Notes: generated by a model from the letters alone, not told the origin. Counted from the first letter of the stretch, positions 10,891 through 22,908 are shown. The stretch is 64,000 nucleotides of DNA from Latrodectus hesperus (GCA_037975125.1 CM075851.1:128214349-128278348), one strand, 5' to 3'. Numbers and translations: made by a program.

Positions 10891-12007
10891 ACATTAGGTG
10901 AGCTATTTATCATCAAGCGATAAAAAATTATTTAAATAAAAAACAAATGAAATTTCAACATAATTTAATTAAAAAGCAAATGATAATAAAATTAAATAAC
11001 ATTCGTTTACTTCTAAATACAAAAGCAATTACAGCAAAAATCAAAAAATCATTTCAAAAGTAAATTTAAAATTTGCGAAAATATTAATTTTTTAATGTAA
11101 ATTTAAACATAATTATGAATGAAACTGCAAGAAAAAGAGAGTGCACTATAGCTTCTTTTATTACATTTTTAGTCATATTTACTCTTGATATAATAAAATA
11201 TTAACAAGATAAAAATATTGAACAAAAAATAAAATTGAACAAATATAGATTATGACACAGGTTATTTCCTGAAGGTACGTATGACTTCAGCATTTTATCA
11301 TTACGTCCTAAGTGGTAAATTTGTTAGCTTGTCTTAACCTACCGAATGAAAGCTTATTTAAGAATGGTCATACATATTAAGAAGCTTTTACGGATAATTA
11401 TAAGAAACACACTATTTACCGACAGTGAATAATTACGCAAATCAATGTTTACATTTCCTTTAAAGTGGGAGCATTCGAATTCATTCTCACTTTTTTATTC
11501 AGTCACTAGTGTAATACTTGCAGTTACATTCATTATATAAGTAATCAACATTACTGTATTTTAATTTCTGAAATTATCAGCAATTCATATATTAGGTACG
11601 ATTACTTAAGCTTGTGTTTACATTTGTTTTATCATGTCCAATCAAATTTACCTTCCACACACATTTCTTCCCTTTAATAACTAATATTTACAATTTTATT
11701 TGCATTTCGAATATTTGATACCATGATATAACAAAAGATTTTGTGGAAATGTTCACAAATTTTCGACAGTTTTTTTTTTCTTTGGGTCATTCTAAAACTA
11801 ACATAAATATGGCAATCAAAAAAAGCAGAAACTAGTCCAAAGTTACAGTTACATATACATAGTGCAGTAAAATTTGCAATGCTTAAAAATTTTAAATATA
11901 ACATAAGAATATAATATATATAAAAGAACTAAATGATAAGTTCAGCATTTGTTAAAGTTTTATTTATTAGTTGTAAAATTTTACTGCTTGATGTAAAAAT
12001 ATACATG
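10891..12007. other. AT-rich non-coding block of unit A
   Basis: Sequence between the LINE and the gypsy element. Apart from its first bases it is colinear with about 57480-58567 in unit B. I find no gene or RNA in it. Confidence 0.6.
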
Positions 12008-12011
12008 AATT

Positions 12012-12323
12012 TGTGGCGATCGCACATACAACATTAAATCCAGTACATTCCACCAGATGGCAGCAAGAGATGTCAAGTCCAACATAGACACCAGATGGCA
12101 GTACCGCACCAGTGATTCAGGGAAAAAAGAACGAACTGTCAGTCGGACTGTGAACTCCGACCGAAGCTGTCGTCACTATCGCGCCCTATATGTATCACAT
12201 TTGTATATAGTGTTAATTAAATATCGTTTATGTTTATAACCTTCTAATGGATCTTTTTCGTTTATTGGCTTCAATTTAAGATGTTATCAGGTCGATAGAT
12301 CGTGCATACTACAATTAGCCAAA
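12012..12323 (+). repeat. Gypsy 5' LTR
   Basis: Starts TGTGGCGATCGC and ends TTAGCCAAA, 312 bp, the same length as the 3' LTR. It contains two close matches to the CTCF consensus at 12050-12063 and 12088-12101, and an AT-rich section near 12190-12235 that may hold the promoter and polyadenylation signals. The sequence directly after it (TTGGTGACTC) is where the tRNA primer-binding site is expected; I do not recognise the tRNA. Confidence 0.93.
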
Positions 12324-13451
12324 TTGGTGACTCTTAGAAGATAGAACACGTGCATTTATTCTCGAACCGGCAAGCATTCGCTTCCACGGAGAGTTAGTTA
12401 TCCGTTTCGATCGTGTAGCTGCCTTCTAATCTGGTAATATATCATCTTTCAATGGCTCGCCATATCATCGTACGTGAAAAATTCATCATTATTTCGACTG
12501 AAAATCAAGGAATTTGTGAATTACGACAGATCGCCCTCACCGATGAAAATACTCGTGCTGGTGCCAAACTGCTTTCGTTTTAGCGGACAATACTGTTTTA
12601 CTGAACGTGTTTGTGCTCTACTAAAGGTGCTTTGTGCTTTATCGGTGCCGACATCGCTATTTATATATATTTTTGTGTTTCTTACCGTTTGAATTCCATG
12701 CGTACTTCAATCATCTTAAGTAAGCTAGTTCCATTCTTTTCATTTTTTCATCATTGCCATCGGATCGTTAAACGCTAATTTATTTCATTCCATATTTTGC
12801 TATCCATTTTTATTTATTTGTGTTATTTTTCATGCCTTGCTATTTTTTTTTCTATTCCTTTGGTTCATTGTGTTATATTACAAGTTACATATTCGCATTT
12901 TCTATTGATTGCTTAAAATTGTTGTTTTTTTTAATTCATAATTTTTCATAATTGTATTGCATCATATGTACTTATTGGTAGCAGTCTTAATTTCCTTTCC
13001 TACATTTTGATTACCTTTTAATCATTGTTGTTAAGGTTGTCCCTGGGAAATACATTTTTTTCTTGTGTTCTGATTTGTTTTTTGTATAATTTCTTGTGGC
13101 TCATTCCTATATTTCGTATCACCATGAGTGACGACGAGGTCGAAAAACAGGCTAGAGTGTCTCGTGTTTCTGTCAAACCCCCACCATTTTGGAAAGCAAA
13201 TCCAACCTTATGGTTTGCACAGCTCGAGGCACAGTTCTCAATTTCTGGCATTACTGAAGATTCAACCAAATTTAACCATGTAATTTCTGCGGTTGAATCT
13301 GACGTGCTCAATACTGTCTCTGACATTGTCTTGCAGCCTCCGATCAAGGATAAATACAAAAACCTTAAAGCTCGTCTAATAGACTTGCATTCAGAAAGTG
13401 AAGAATCCAGACTCCGCAGACTTTTGCAAGGCCTCGAACTTGGCGAACAAC

Positions 13452-13735
13452 CCAGCAAACACAAAGATGCCGGGCATCCATCGGGCCGCTGCTGTCAGCC
13501 GTCTTGGCCAGCAGCGGCCCGCCGCTATTTGGCCTCGTCGGCTCCGTCAATAAAGTGGTCGTCGTCATTGCGGCTGGGCCGGCAGTTGGCCCAACGCCGG
13601 GTGGCCATCAATGCCATATTGGCCGCATGTGGCCCATGTAATTGCCAGTAGTGCCCATATACGGTTATCCGTCGGCCCTTTGCCGTTTGGCCGACGATAG
13701 CCGCTTTCACCGACGTAGGGGTGGTTATGGTTACT
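13452..13735. repeat. GC-rich left end of the inverted-repeat element
   Basis: The first 48 bp mirror the right end. It contains a hairpin-forming pair, GGGCCGCTGCTG near 13482 and CAGCAGCGGCCC near 13509. Further copies of GGCCG/TGGCC follow up to about 13695. Base composition changes sharply to AT-rich after 13735. Confidence 0.7.
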
Positions 13736-14232
13736 TATTTCTATAAATTTTGATTCATTTTTATATTAATATTGTATATATTTAAAGTTAATATGGAAGT
13801 ATTGGAAATCCCCATCACATTAATACTGAATATATTTTTGTGATTCTAAAAGACAATTGTTATCCATATAATTGTCAAATATCAATGCATTTTTAGTTCT
13901 TAATTATATAAAGATTAAAAAAATATGAATTACTAACTCATATTTTAAATCATTTTTTGACAATGCTATCTAAATTTTATAGATTTATTTTAATAATCTA
14001 AATATTATTTAAATAACTTTTATATTCTGTTTTTGAAATATTTTGTTATTACAGAATTTCATCTCATTTATAATTTTAAAAAAAATTTCTTGATTATGCA
14101 AGTGTCAATTTATTGCTAAAGTTGAACTTGAAGGTATAAAAGAATTCCAGTTGTTTTATGATAATTTTATAGAATTATTTTAAAGCACACACACTTATAT
14201 ATTTTCTTTGTATATAAATTAAATTTCATTTT

Positions 14233-14460
14233 CCAAAACATTTAACTCCATGCAACAAGATGTTGAGAAAAGTGATAAAATGTATACGGATTAAAACTTT
14301 TTATTACTTATAAAAATTAACAAAACAAAAGCCATAATTAACTGAAATGTCTCCAAGCAACAAGATGTTGAGAAAAATGATACAAAAGGATACAGGTAAA
14401 GATTTTTCATTACTTATTAAAAATTAACACAACAAAAGCCATATATAAGTGAAATGTCTA
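14233..14460. repeat. Tandem duplication of about 115 bp
   Basis: Two adjacent copies share GCAACAAGATGTTGAGAAAA, then TTATTACTTAT-type and ACAAAAGCCATA sequence, then TGAAATGTCT. They lie in the AT-rich interior of the inverted-repeat element. Confidence 0.75.
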
Positions 14461-14586
14461 AATATTAATGGAATAAACATTTTTTATTTATGATAATACT
14501 GAAAATAAAAAAGTATTTTTATTTACATTTGAAAATAATTTTTGCAAATTTTTTTTTAAACATTTTTAATTTACAAGTTTTTTCTT

Positions 14587-14668
14587 TTATTTTTGTGGTC
14601 CACCTTTCGAATTAGTACTCTGGAACAAATTTCTCCTTTTATGAAGATTTTCACTTTGTTGTAATACT
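14587..14668 (-). pseudogene. Putative terminal exon of gene remnant in TIR element
   Basis: On the minus strand a strong acceptor (poly-T then TATTTTCAG) is followed by a segment that can be read as VLQQSENLHKRRNLFQS, then TNSKGGPQK and TAA. With phase 1 splicing a different frame is also open. No domain is recognised. Confidence 0.35.
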
Positions 14669-15050
14669 CTGAAAATAAAAAAAAACAGAATTGTTAAACT
14701 GATTCAATTTAATTACAAAAATAGAAACAGCAGAATGTTAATAACAGCCCAGGTAAAAAACAGAAAAAAAATTGAGTTATGTTTATATAAATCGGGTGAA
14801 GTTTCATGCATAACACTTATTTTCACATATTTAGGTATTGTTTCACAGTATTAATTATTTGAATAAGGAGAATCTAACATAACTATTTTTGAACTTACAA
14901 TATTTTACAATTAAATTTACAATCAAAGCAAAACAAGCCAAGCACTTGAATAGGTTGTGAATGCCTATAATAGGTTCAATTTTCATTCAGAATTAATAAC
15001 TTAAAAAAAAAAAGATTACTAATACAAGCTTTTATGATGGAACCTTTTAC

Positions 15051-15235
15051 TTAATTTTAGTTTTATCTCTTTAAAAAAATAGGAATGGTTATTTGTAACA
15101 TTATGTCCACAATGAGCACATGCTTGGGAACTAAACACTGGGTGTTTTGCGTTATGCTGAGCAACAAATCAGGACATGTGCTTTGCAGGCTCTCGGTCAC
15201 AAAAAACAGGCACTGTAGGCCTTGGCCCATGTGAT
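15051..15235 (-). pseudogene. Putative zinc-finger exon (nanos-like?) in TIR element
   Basis: On the minus strand one frame reads RPTVPVFCDREPAKHMS, a stop, then HPVFSSQACAHCGHNVTNNH. The C-x2-C-x7-H spacing, and a preceding HPVF where zf-nanos has CPVL, resemble the second half of the nanos CCHC zinc finger. The expected final Cys and one earlier Cys are replaced, and the first half is shorter than normal. The similarity was judged by eye, and another Cys/His family is possible. The segment ends at a possible donor GTAAAAGG. Confidence 0.35.
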
Positions 15236-15740
15236 CTGTCATGCCAGAGTTTAGTTTTACTTTATAATCATATTGATATTTCAATATATATATACACATT
15301 ATAATAAATAACACTAAGTAACAAATGAAAAATCAACATTCATCAATTCTGACAATTCTTTGATTAAAAATAGACAAATAATTGGGTTAAATGAAAACAA
15401 TTTCAGTTGAATGACTTAATAGAAATTCTAAACATCTTACTTCAAAAATTCAATGTAATGTTTTAAACAGAATTTTATATTTTCAAGGTTATAATAAAGG
15501 ACTGCAATTAATTTATAACATACACTTTGTTTTTCATGCTTTTAAAAAATCATTTTGAACTAATAAAAAATGGTTAATAAATTATTCATCAATGATTATC
15601 AAATTATTTTTTACATAACTACAATTACAGATAAGTAAAGTTTATAAAATCATAGTAATTAAAATAAATATTGATGAATTTTAAAACATATTGACAATCT
15701 CAAATTATTTATACAATATTCTATGCAAAATCTTATTAAC

Positions 15741-15789
15741 ATGAAATTTAGTTTTTTTTTTTTTTTTTTTTTTTACACACACACACCTG
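15741..15789. repeat. Poly(T) and (AC)n simple repeat
   Basis: A run of about 27 T followed by ACACACACACAC inside the inverted-repeat element, possibly the remains of a poly(A)-tailed retroposed sequence. Confidence 0.7.
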
Positions 15790-16179
15790 TGATTACAGAT
15801 TAATGGAAAAAATTATGTCAATTAATGCAAAAGATTTACAGATTTTGAACACATGCATTCTAGTTGTTGCCCAGTAAATTTACATTACAAATAATTATCA
15901 TAATCATGAATTATTTAGAAGTAAAAATGTTTTACATAACTTTATTATTCTTATTATTCACAAGGTATTAAATTTATATTTAATCCAATATTATTAGAAA
16001 ATAAGTTATTGATTCTGGACTATAGTTTAAATAGGTACACTTTACATTGGAGTGGGGAGATGTTAGAAACACTATTTTCAAAGCTAATGTATAAAATGAA
16101 ATATTAGCAAAATAGCCATCAATAATAAATATAAGCAATAATTTGTTACTTTATTTAAAAAAATATTGCCTTTACTTAC

Positions 16180-16296
16180 TTTTAGCATTGGTATTACTCA
16201 CTGGCAATGAAGAAACTGATTCACTTAAAGAGTTGTAAGGGTCTGCAGTATTATTGCTTTTCTCAAGAAGTCATAAGCCTTTGATGGAGACCACAT
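16180..16296 (-). pseudogene. Putative internal exon of gene remnant in TIR element
   Basis: A 117 bp segment on the minus strand between a pyrimidine-rich acceptor (CCCCGTTTTTAG) and a consensus donor (AAA|GTAAGTAA). It reads MWSPSKAYDFL and then, after a one-base shift, EKSNNTADPYNSLSESVSS and SLPVSNTNAK. The Ser/Asn-rich composition is unlike the surrounding AT-rich DNA. The frameshift marks it as decayed. Confidence 0.45.
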
Positions 16297-18778
16297 CTAA
16301 AAACGGGGAAATAAAAAATATCTATTAGTTCCAAATGAAAGTTAATTTTAAACAAAAGGTTTTTTGCCTTTATATATGCAGAAGATAAAATATGCTCAAT
16401 TGGGCTATGTTGGTTACAGAGGAAAAGGAAAATGTCTTAAAACTTAAAATTAATTGGTTATACGAAAATATATATAAGGGTCACTTTACAGTATAATATA
16501 TACCAAATGTTATTGATAAAAAAATTTTCATTAACAAATTCAAGTTTTGAAAGAAGCCCAAAAAAGAATAAGATGTATAAATAAAGAAGACAGAACTATT
16601 TCCTTTATGTATATAATTTGGCACTATTATTTACTTTTCTAAGTTTTGATTTCATAATCATTTGTAATCAGTAAACAGCTGATCCAACATGTATCACAGC
16701 TGTAAAACAACACATTAAACATGTTAATGAATGAAATATCAATTTTAAACGCTTAACTGATAAATAACATTAAATTTAAATTGTATTCTTTTTCTAATAA
16801 AATATGATTAAATTATTCTCAAGATGGATATCACAAAATTTTGTTTCTTTGATAACAAGGGGTGTTTTGAATAAATTTTGACCAACATCTGGGCTTTAAA
16901 TTTATTCGTTTTATGTTATAAATTACAATAAGAAAAACAACAAACATGAAATAATGTCTACTATCAAAATTGACTTTAACCTCTGTATTTTCTTTAAAAT
17001 ACTCATATAAAACTCACAACAAAAGAGATTGTGCAGTTAAAAACAGTTAATAAATTCAGCAATATATACATATATATGTTTAGAAGATTAACCTAATTAT
17101 GCTTAATATATTAAAACAATTAAATAAACATGCAGTTTACAAATGCAATATCTTAAACATTATTTGTTATTATTTAGAAATTGTAGAGTGAATTTTAAAA
17201 TTAGAAGTATCTCTGAAATCAAAACAGATAAACTTTTTTTTAAGTATTTCTCATATCATATTCATTTTACTTATATACCTCACTAATTTACTTTGTTTAA
17301 AATTATGTTTAAGTTCTTTATTTAACCTCAATTCCTAAAAGAGAAAAATCAAAAGTATATAAATAAAAATAATTCTGACATATCTAGGACAATATTGTCA
17401 TCATAATCAGACTTTGTAAATCGGTAAAGGAGAAAAAATTATGTTTTAATTGTATGTTTATGTGTGTGTATATATATATATAAGATTAGATACATCATTC
17501 ACCCATTATCTGGTCGACTATTTACTATAACAGTAAAACCATTTACATTACTATAAAAGAATCAAGTGATCAAAATGTCAAAAGTATCATCAAATGTTTG
17601 AAATGTTAATCACTTTCTCCAAAATATAAAGGAACAAATATTCTAGTTAACTTATATTTTCATTAAAACAAATTGTTTGAAATATTGTTAATTCATACTT
17701 CAATTTTTCAGTCATAAATAAAAACATAAAATATGATTTTAAATATAATAAAGTATGTAAACACAAGAGTAGCTACTAAGCTGTTACATCTGACAGCATT
17801 CTTTACATGGAAATAGTTAACATGCTACACAGCTAATTTAAATAATAACAGTTGTTCCATGTGAGCATTTTTTCATATGCATTAATATTAATTTTCCAAC
17901 CATAGAATTTCAGATGTTTTTTTTAATTTGTGGCAATAAATCTGTCAGATTCCTACAAAAATTTTAAAATTTACTCTATTTTCAGCACTATATTTTCAAG
18001 TTTATACAATTTTCGAGTTTTAGATGCAAAAATATTTCGCTAAGAAATCCACAATGATTTTAATGTGGTTGACAGGATTATACATAAAAACCATGTTATA
18101 TAATGCAATAAAATATTTTGTAATGTTTATGCATTGTAAAATTTTCATTCTTTAAAACAGATCTTTCAGGAGTATACAAAATTTAAAGCCACAAATCACT
18201 ATATGACAAAATATTTCGGTCAGTAAAAATTGACTTAAAAATAATAGTAAATAAGAAAGCCTTTTAAAAATAAAATAATTAAAGTTTATATGGAATTCGC
18301 ACACAATTTTTTGATCATAAATGCAACAAGATCCTATAATTATTTATTGAAAATAAACATCTAAGCGCTTTCAAATAGAATATTTTTATACTATCACTTA
18401 TTTCATAAACTTGCTTCGTAAAAAACAAAAAATGTAATAAATACGTTTAAGCCTTGTAGCAATCGAATTCGATTAAAAAAATTGAGCATTGAAAAATTTA
18501 TTATACTAATTGATTAAATATAACTAATATATGGAATGAAAATACACTTCTGTGCATGATACACTTTTCTATTCTTCAGACGGTAATGAAATTATTCTAA
18601 AACATACAATGACAAACATTTTCCAATGTCTTTCTCTTGTTGTCATGTTATCAACAGTTTATGAAGTTTTCTTGACAAGTAATTAAATAATATTTCAACA
18701 TAAAATAAATATATTATTCTTGCATTATTCATAACAATTCTATCCTGATAAAAACAACAATAATAAATGCGTACTTAC

Positions 18779-18825
18779 CTTATATTTCTCTTAGCTCACA
18801 GACACAACATCGAATATTCCGCCAT
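18779..18825 (-). pseudogene. Putative first exon of gene remnant in TIR element
   Basis: On the minus strand an ATG in good context (MAEYSMLCL then stop) is followed at 18779 by a perfect donor AG|GTAAGTA. The stop after nine codons means this is either decayed coding sequence or 5' UTR. It lies about 415 bp inside the right end of the inverted-repeat element. Confidence 0.4.
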
Positions 18826-18868
18826 TTCAAATTAATGGCTGACGCTGACACAAGCATTTCGCACTATC

Positions 18869-18876
18869 TGACGTCA
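18869..18876 (-). promoter_or_regulatory. CRE palindrome TGACGTCA near a putative first exon
   Basis: A perfect cAMP-response-element palindrome in a short CpG-containing stretch (18835-18900). It lies about 45 bases upstream, on the minus strand, of the ATGGCGGAATAT segment that ends in a consensus splice donor. It could be part of a promoter captured with the gene remnant. A single 8 bp match is only suggestive. Confidence 0.35.
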
Positions 18877-19049
18877 TACTATTACGCGGTATACACAATA
18901 AATGTGAAACTTTCTTTCTGAAAAATTGTTTTTAAAGGGTTTAAAAATTAAGAAATTAAATGAAAATTAATTATCATCACAAAAAAACAGTTATTTGGAA
19001 AAAATAGTCTTTGACGATAAAATAAAAAATAGCGCTACAACTAATTGTC

Positions 19050-19240
19050 TTAATTTTGCTGGCCATAATCTGTAGGCCCACTACTTATCATCCAGCACCG
19101 GCCCGGTTTATTTTGGCAAGCACTCATCCGTGGCCGTAATGGCCGGAGCTGGGCCATCAAACAACCATCAGCCGTGGCCAACAGAAAACCGGCTTGGCCA
19201 GCAGCGGCCCGGATTTTTGCCGGCAGTTTGTGTTTGCTGG
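19050..19240. repeat. GC-rich right end of the inverted-repeat element
   Basis: Reverse complement of the left end for about the last 48 bp, again with many GGCC motifs. Open frames across this block on either strand are artefacts of its GC content. Confidence 0.7.
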
Positions 19241-19677
19241 GAACGCCCCGCACAATTGCTTACCCGTATGCGTTCCCTTGCTGGCGCAACGGCAGGAGAA
19301 GCTATTTTACGATCCTTGTGGCTTTCCAGACTTCCTATAAGCACGCAAAGCATTCTCGCTGCACTTAGTGATGATCTCCCTCAACTTGCCGCAGTAGCGG
19401 ACTAAATTTCAGACCTCACTAATGCTTCAACCATAAATTCCACAAGCTTGCAACCATCTCCTCCGACGAGCACCCTTGAAGCACAAACATCGCAATTGAC
19501 TAAACAAGTGAGCGAACTCTCAACCATTGTTCATCAAAACGCACGTTCTAGGCAAAATCAGCGCCACTATAGAAATAACAGCAGGCGACGTAGTCCATCC
19601 AGGGGACGGAACCGCCAATACAAAGAGCCCTCCAATAATTTATGTTTTTACCATACAAATTTTGGATCAAAAGCTAA

Positions 19678-22600
19678 AAAGTGTACACCACCTTGCTCCT
19701 TCTGTCAATCGGAAAACTAGCATCGCCGTCACAGGTGGCCACGATGGCTGACCGCGGCACTTCCCGAATTTATGTGGTCGACAATGCTCTAAACATGAAA
19801 TTTCTTATTGACACTGGGGCTGACGTGTCCGTCATTCCTCGCCCTAAGAATTTTAATACCCAAAGAGAAAAACTGACTTTATATGCAGCTAACAACACTC
19901 CTATTCCAACTTACGGAACGAAGTTATTAACTCTCAACTTAAACCTACGAAGATCATTTTCCTGGCCTTTTATAGTCGCTGACGTCTCAAATCCTATCAT
20001 TGGTGTTGACTTTTTGAGACACTTCAACTTACTTGTCGACGTCCGGCGCAGGCAACTTCTGGACCCCACAACCAACATCTCGGTCACAGGAAAAATTTCT
20101 ACGGAGCCACTTCAGAAAGTTATGTTAATAACTGAATCTTCAAAATACCACAAACTTTTGTCTGCTTATCCCGCTCTTCTAAACACCTCGGGTCTCAATG
20201 GTGATAGGCCCAGTTACGAGGTATATCACCATATTGAGACCACCGGCCCTCCAGTTTTTTCCAAGCCCAGACGTCTCAGCACCCCTCTCCTAAATTCGGC
20301 AAAGGAAGAATTCCAATTCATGCTACAACAAGGCATCATCCGTCCATCCAAAAGTCCTTGGGCAAGTCCTTTGCACATGGTTCCAAAGAAAAGCGGTGAC
20401 TGGAGACCTTGCGGTGACTACAGACGCCTGAATGCTGTCACAGTTCCGGACCGCTATCCTGTCCCACACATCCAGGACTGCACACATCTGTTAGCTGGGC
20501 GAAAAATTTTTACCACTCTCGATCTCACACGCGCCTACAACCAGATCCCTGTTTTTCCTGACGACATACCAAAGACGGCGGTGACGACACCTTTTGGACT
20601 CTTCGAGTTTGTTTTTATGCCATTTGGCCTCCGAAACGCTGGGCAGACCTTTCAGAGATGCATTAACAATGCTCTTCAAGGTTTAGACTACTGCATTGCC
20701 TACCTTGATGACATCCTGATCGGTTCTACAAACGAAGAGGAACACATTTCTCACTTGAAAGAAGTCTTTAATCGCTTGCAACACTTCGGTTTCACACTCA
20801 ACCCATCTAAGTGCATCTTCGGCCAATCAGAAATCAAATTCTTAGGTTGTCTGATCACCCAAGACGGGGTTCGCCCACTTCCTGAAAAAGTTGAAGCCAT
20901 ATCATCTTTCCCAAAACCCCAAACTGTGGCCGAGCTTCGACGTTTCCTGGCCATGATTAATTTTTACCGAAGATTCTTACCAGCAGCCGCCCGCCGACAA
21001 GCTCCTCTCACTCATTTCCTAAAAGATAGCAAGAAGAAGGACAATCGCCCAGTTGTGTGGTCCGAGGAAGCTAGCGCAGCTTTCGAACGCTGCAAAGAGG
21101 ACCTGATTCAAGCCACTACCTTGTCTTATCACACAGATAATGACAAACTCATTCTTGCAACCGATGCTTCAGATATGGCCATTGGCGCCACTCTGCAAGC
21201 TGAAACTCCACACGGCATCAGACCCCTCGCCTTCTTCTCAAGGAAGCTCACTTCTACGGAAACTCGATACAGCACATACGATAGAGAACTTCTAGCCGTC
21301 TATGCAGCTGTGAAACATTTTCGACATTCCTTGGAGGGACGACAGTTCCAGATCCAGACAGATCACAAACCTCTCACCTTTGCCTTTACTACAAATTCCT
21401 CATCCTCTCCAAGACAGCTCAGGCAACTGGACTTCATCGCACAGTTCTCCACCGATATTAAACATGTCAAGGGATCGGAAAACGTCGTGGCAGATACCTT
21501 ATCACGCATACACGACATTACCATTCCTTCTGCCATTGACTTCTCGTCCATCGCAGCAGCACAGGAGAATGACCAAGAATTACAGGCACTTTTGTCGAAT
21601 CCTAGTGCCAGCAGTCTCAACTTTCAACCCTTGAAGTTAGACCCACAAACTTCAATCTTTTGTGACACATCTCAAGGAACTGTTCGCCCTTATCTACCTG
21701 CATCCTTCCGGCAACCTGTTTTTCAGCAACTCCACAACTTGTCACACCCTGGCATACGGGCGACGAAAAAACTTATTCAACAGCGATATGTATGGCCATC
21801 TATGCTCAGTGATATAACTGCCTGGACTAAGGCATGCCTCTCTTGCCAAAAGTCCAAAGTTCAGCGTCACACAAAGAGCCCGATCCAAAAAATTCCTGTG
21901 CCAGACAAGCGTTTTGCTCATGTCCACATCGACATTGTTGGACCGCTATTACCATCAGAAGGCTCAAGATATATTCTGACATGCATAGACCGCTTCACCC
22001 GGTGGCCAGAGGCAATTCCCATAGCAGATATCACTGCTGACACGACTGCCAGAGCCTTCTATAATCATTGGATAGCACGTTTTGGTGTTCCCGAACTTGT
22101 TACTACTGACCAGGGGCGACAATTCCATTCGAATCTCTTCAAAGCACTCACCAAGTTACTTGGAATTCAGCGCATCAGGACGACTCCGTACCATCCGTCA
22201 TCCAACGGAATCGTGGAGAGATGGCACCGCAGTCTTAAGCAATCGCTCATGGCTCATATGTCACAGTCACAGCGTTGGACCGAAGCCCTGCCGACTGTCA
22301 TGCTCGGTCTACGTTCTGTTTTTAAACCAGACCTGCAATCGACTTGTGCAGAGATGGTCTATGGAACCACCATTCGCCTTCCAGGTGATTTTTTCAACCC
22401 AGCATCGGTTAGGCCATCACCGGATACTCCTGACCATTCATTCTTACAAGATCTTAAAGAGCAGATGTCAAAGCTGTCACCAACCCCTGCATCGAGACAT
22501 CTCTCTTCCACGCCTTCCTTTTTTGTACCGTCAGAACTCTCCTCATGCACTCATGTTTTTGTGAGGCATGATGCTGTCAAGCGTCCTCTTCAACGCCCTT

Positions 22601-22881
22601 ACGATGGACCCTTTAAAGTCATCACTCGTCACGAGAAAACTTTTCTGCTGGACGTCAACGGTTCCCAAACCACCATCAGCATTGACAGGCTGAAACCAGC
22701 ATTTCTTCTCCCACCTTCGTTCAACGAGAGTTCTAACGGGCAACAAGATGTTCCACACACTCCAAGTCCTGTTCAGAACACTACGGCTGAGACGTGTCCT
22801 GTTCCCGCTAGCAACCAACCTCCAACTGTCATCACTCGTTCAGGTCGTCGTGTACGATTTAATCTTCGATACTCCTCTTAA
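19678..22881 (+). CDS. Gypsy Pol polyprotein, intact
   Basis: Open for more than 1060 residues with no lesion. Pol has no good own start and is probably made by a -1 frameshift in its overlap with gag (19678-19720). Counting from 19681, domains in order are: aspartic protease with [12 protein letters not shown] near residue 41; reverse transcriptase with YLDDILIG near 341; RNase H with ATDASD near 494; an HHCC integrase zinc domain from about 684; the integrase core with HIDIVGP near 748, TTDQGRQF near 808 and NGIVERW near 841; and a C-terminal basic tail. It processes Gag-Pol, copies the RNA and integrates the cDNA. Because gag is broken, the element would need a helper. Confidence 0.95.
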   Translation, partial: KVYTTLLLLSIGKLASPSQVATMADRGTSRIYVVDNALNMKFLIDTGADVSVIPRPKNFNTQREKLTLYAANNTPIPTYGTKLLTLNLNLRRSFSWPFIVADVSNPIIGVDFLRHFNLLVDVRRRQLLDPTTNISVTGKISTEPLQKVMLITESSKYHKLLSAYPALLNTSGLNGDRPSYEVYHHIETTGPPVFSKPRRLSTPLLNSAKEEFQFMLQQGIIRPSKSPWASPLHMVPKKSGDWRPCGDYRRLNAVTVPDRYPVPHIQDCTHLLAGRKIFTTLDLTRAYNQIPVFPDDIPKTAVTTPFGLFEFVFMPFGLRNAGQTFQRCINNALQGLDYCIAYLDDILIGSTNEEEHISHLKEVFNRLQHFGFTLNPSKCIFGQSEIKFLGCLITQDGVRPLPEKVEAISSFPKPQTVAELRRFLAMINFYRRFLPAAARRQAPLTHFLKDSKKKDNRPVVWSEEASAAFERCKEDLIQATTLSYHTDNDKLILATDASDMAIGATLQAETPHGIRPLAFFSRKLTSTETRYSTYDRELLAVYAAVKHFRHSLEGRQFQIQTDHKPLTFAFTTNSSSSPRQLRQLDFIAQFSTDIKHVKGSENVVADTLSRIHDITIPSAIDFSSIAAAQENDQELQALLSNPSASSLNFQPLKLDPQTSIFCDTSQGTVRPYLPASFRQPVFQQLHNLSHPGIRATKKLIQQRYVWPSMLSDITAWTKACLSCQKSKVQRHTKSPIQKIPVPDKRFAHVHIDIVGPLLPSEGSRYILTCIDRFTRWPEAIPIADITADTTARAFYNHWIARFGVPELVTTDQGRQFHSNLFKALTKLLGIQRIRTTPYHPSSNGIVERWHRSLKQSLMAHMSQSQRWTEALPTVMLGLRSVFKPDLQSTCAEMVYGTTIRLPGDFFNPASVRPSPDTPDHSFLQDLKEQMSKLSPTPASRHLSSTPSFFVPSELSSCTHVFVRHDAVKRPLQRPYDGPFKVITRHEKTFLLDVNGSQTTISIDRLKPAFLLPPSFNESSNGQQDVPHTPSPVQNTTAETCPVPASNQPPTVITRSGRRVRFNLRYSS

Positions 22882-22894
22882 TCGTGCATCGCAC

Positions 22895-22908
22895 TAGGGG
22901 GGGAGTAC
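22895..22908 (+). promoter_or_regulatory. Gypsy polypurine tract
   Basis: A purine run AGGGGGGGAG immediately before the 3' LTR, the usual plus-strand primer site of LTR retrotransposons. Confidence 0.75.

Larger units (their letters stand above)
13452..19240. mobile_element. 5.8 kb terminal-inverted-repeat element inside gypsy gag
   Basis: Both ends carry the inverted sequence CCAGCAAACACAAA, and similarity continues for about 48 bp (GGGCCGCTGCTG). Beyond that the ends are GC-rich and packed with GGCC/TGGCC motifs, in contrast to the AT-rich interior. The flanks are GAACAAC (13445-13451) and GAACGCC (19241-19247), an imperfect 7 bp duplication. Joining the flanks restores the gag frame, which fixes the limits. 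No transposase is recognisable inside, so the family is unknown; MULE-, P- or CMC-like ends are all conceivable. The interior holds exon-like segments on the minus strand. Confidence 0.75.
13124..19720 (+). pseudogene. Gypsy gag, split by an inserted element and with a stop
   Basis: Gag starts at ATG 13124 (MSDDEVEKQARVSRVSV) and is coding to about 13451. There a 5.8 kb inverted-repeat element interrupts it, and the same frame resumes at 19241 with PAQLLTRMRSLAG. An in-frame TAA at 19403-19405 is a second lesion. After this the frame runs through an Arg/Ser-rich basic region and a cysteine/histidine motif (LCFYHTNFG...CTPPCSFC) to a stop at 19718-19720. Gag forms the particle and binds genomic RNA in the cytoplasm. 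It overlaps pol by about 40 bases in the -1 frame. Confidence 0.88.

Noticed and set aside
13465..13710. GC-rich frames at the ends of the inverted-repeat element (also 19050-19405)
   Set aside because: Open on several frames and both strands because of GGCC-rich composition. Only the gag portion from 19241 is real coding sequence.
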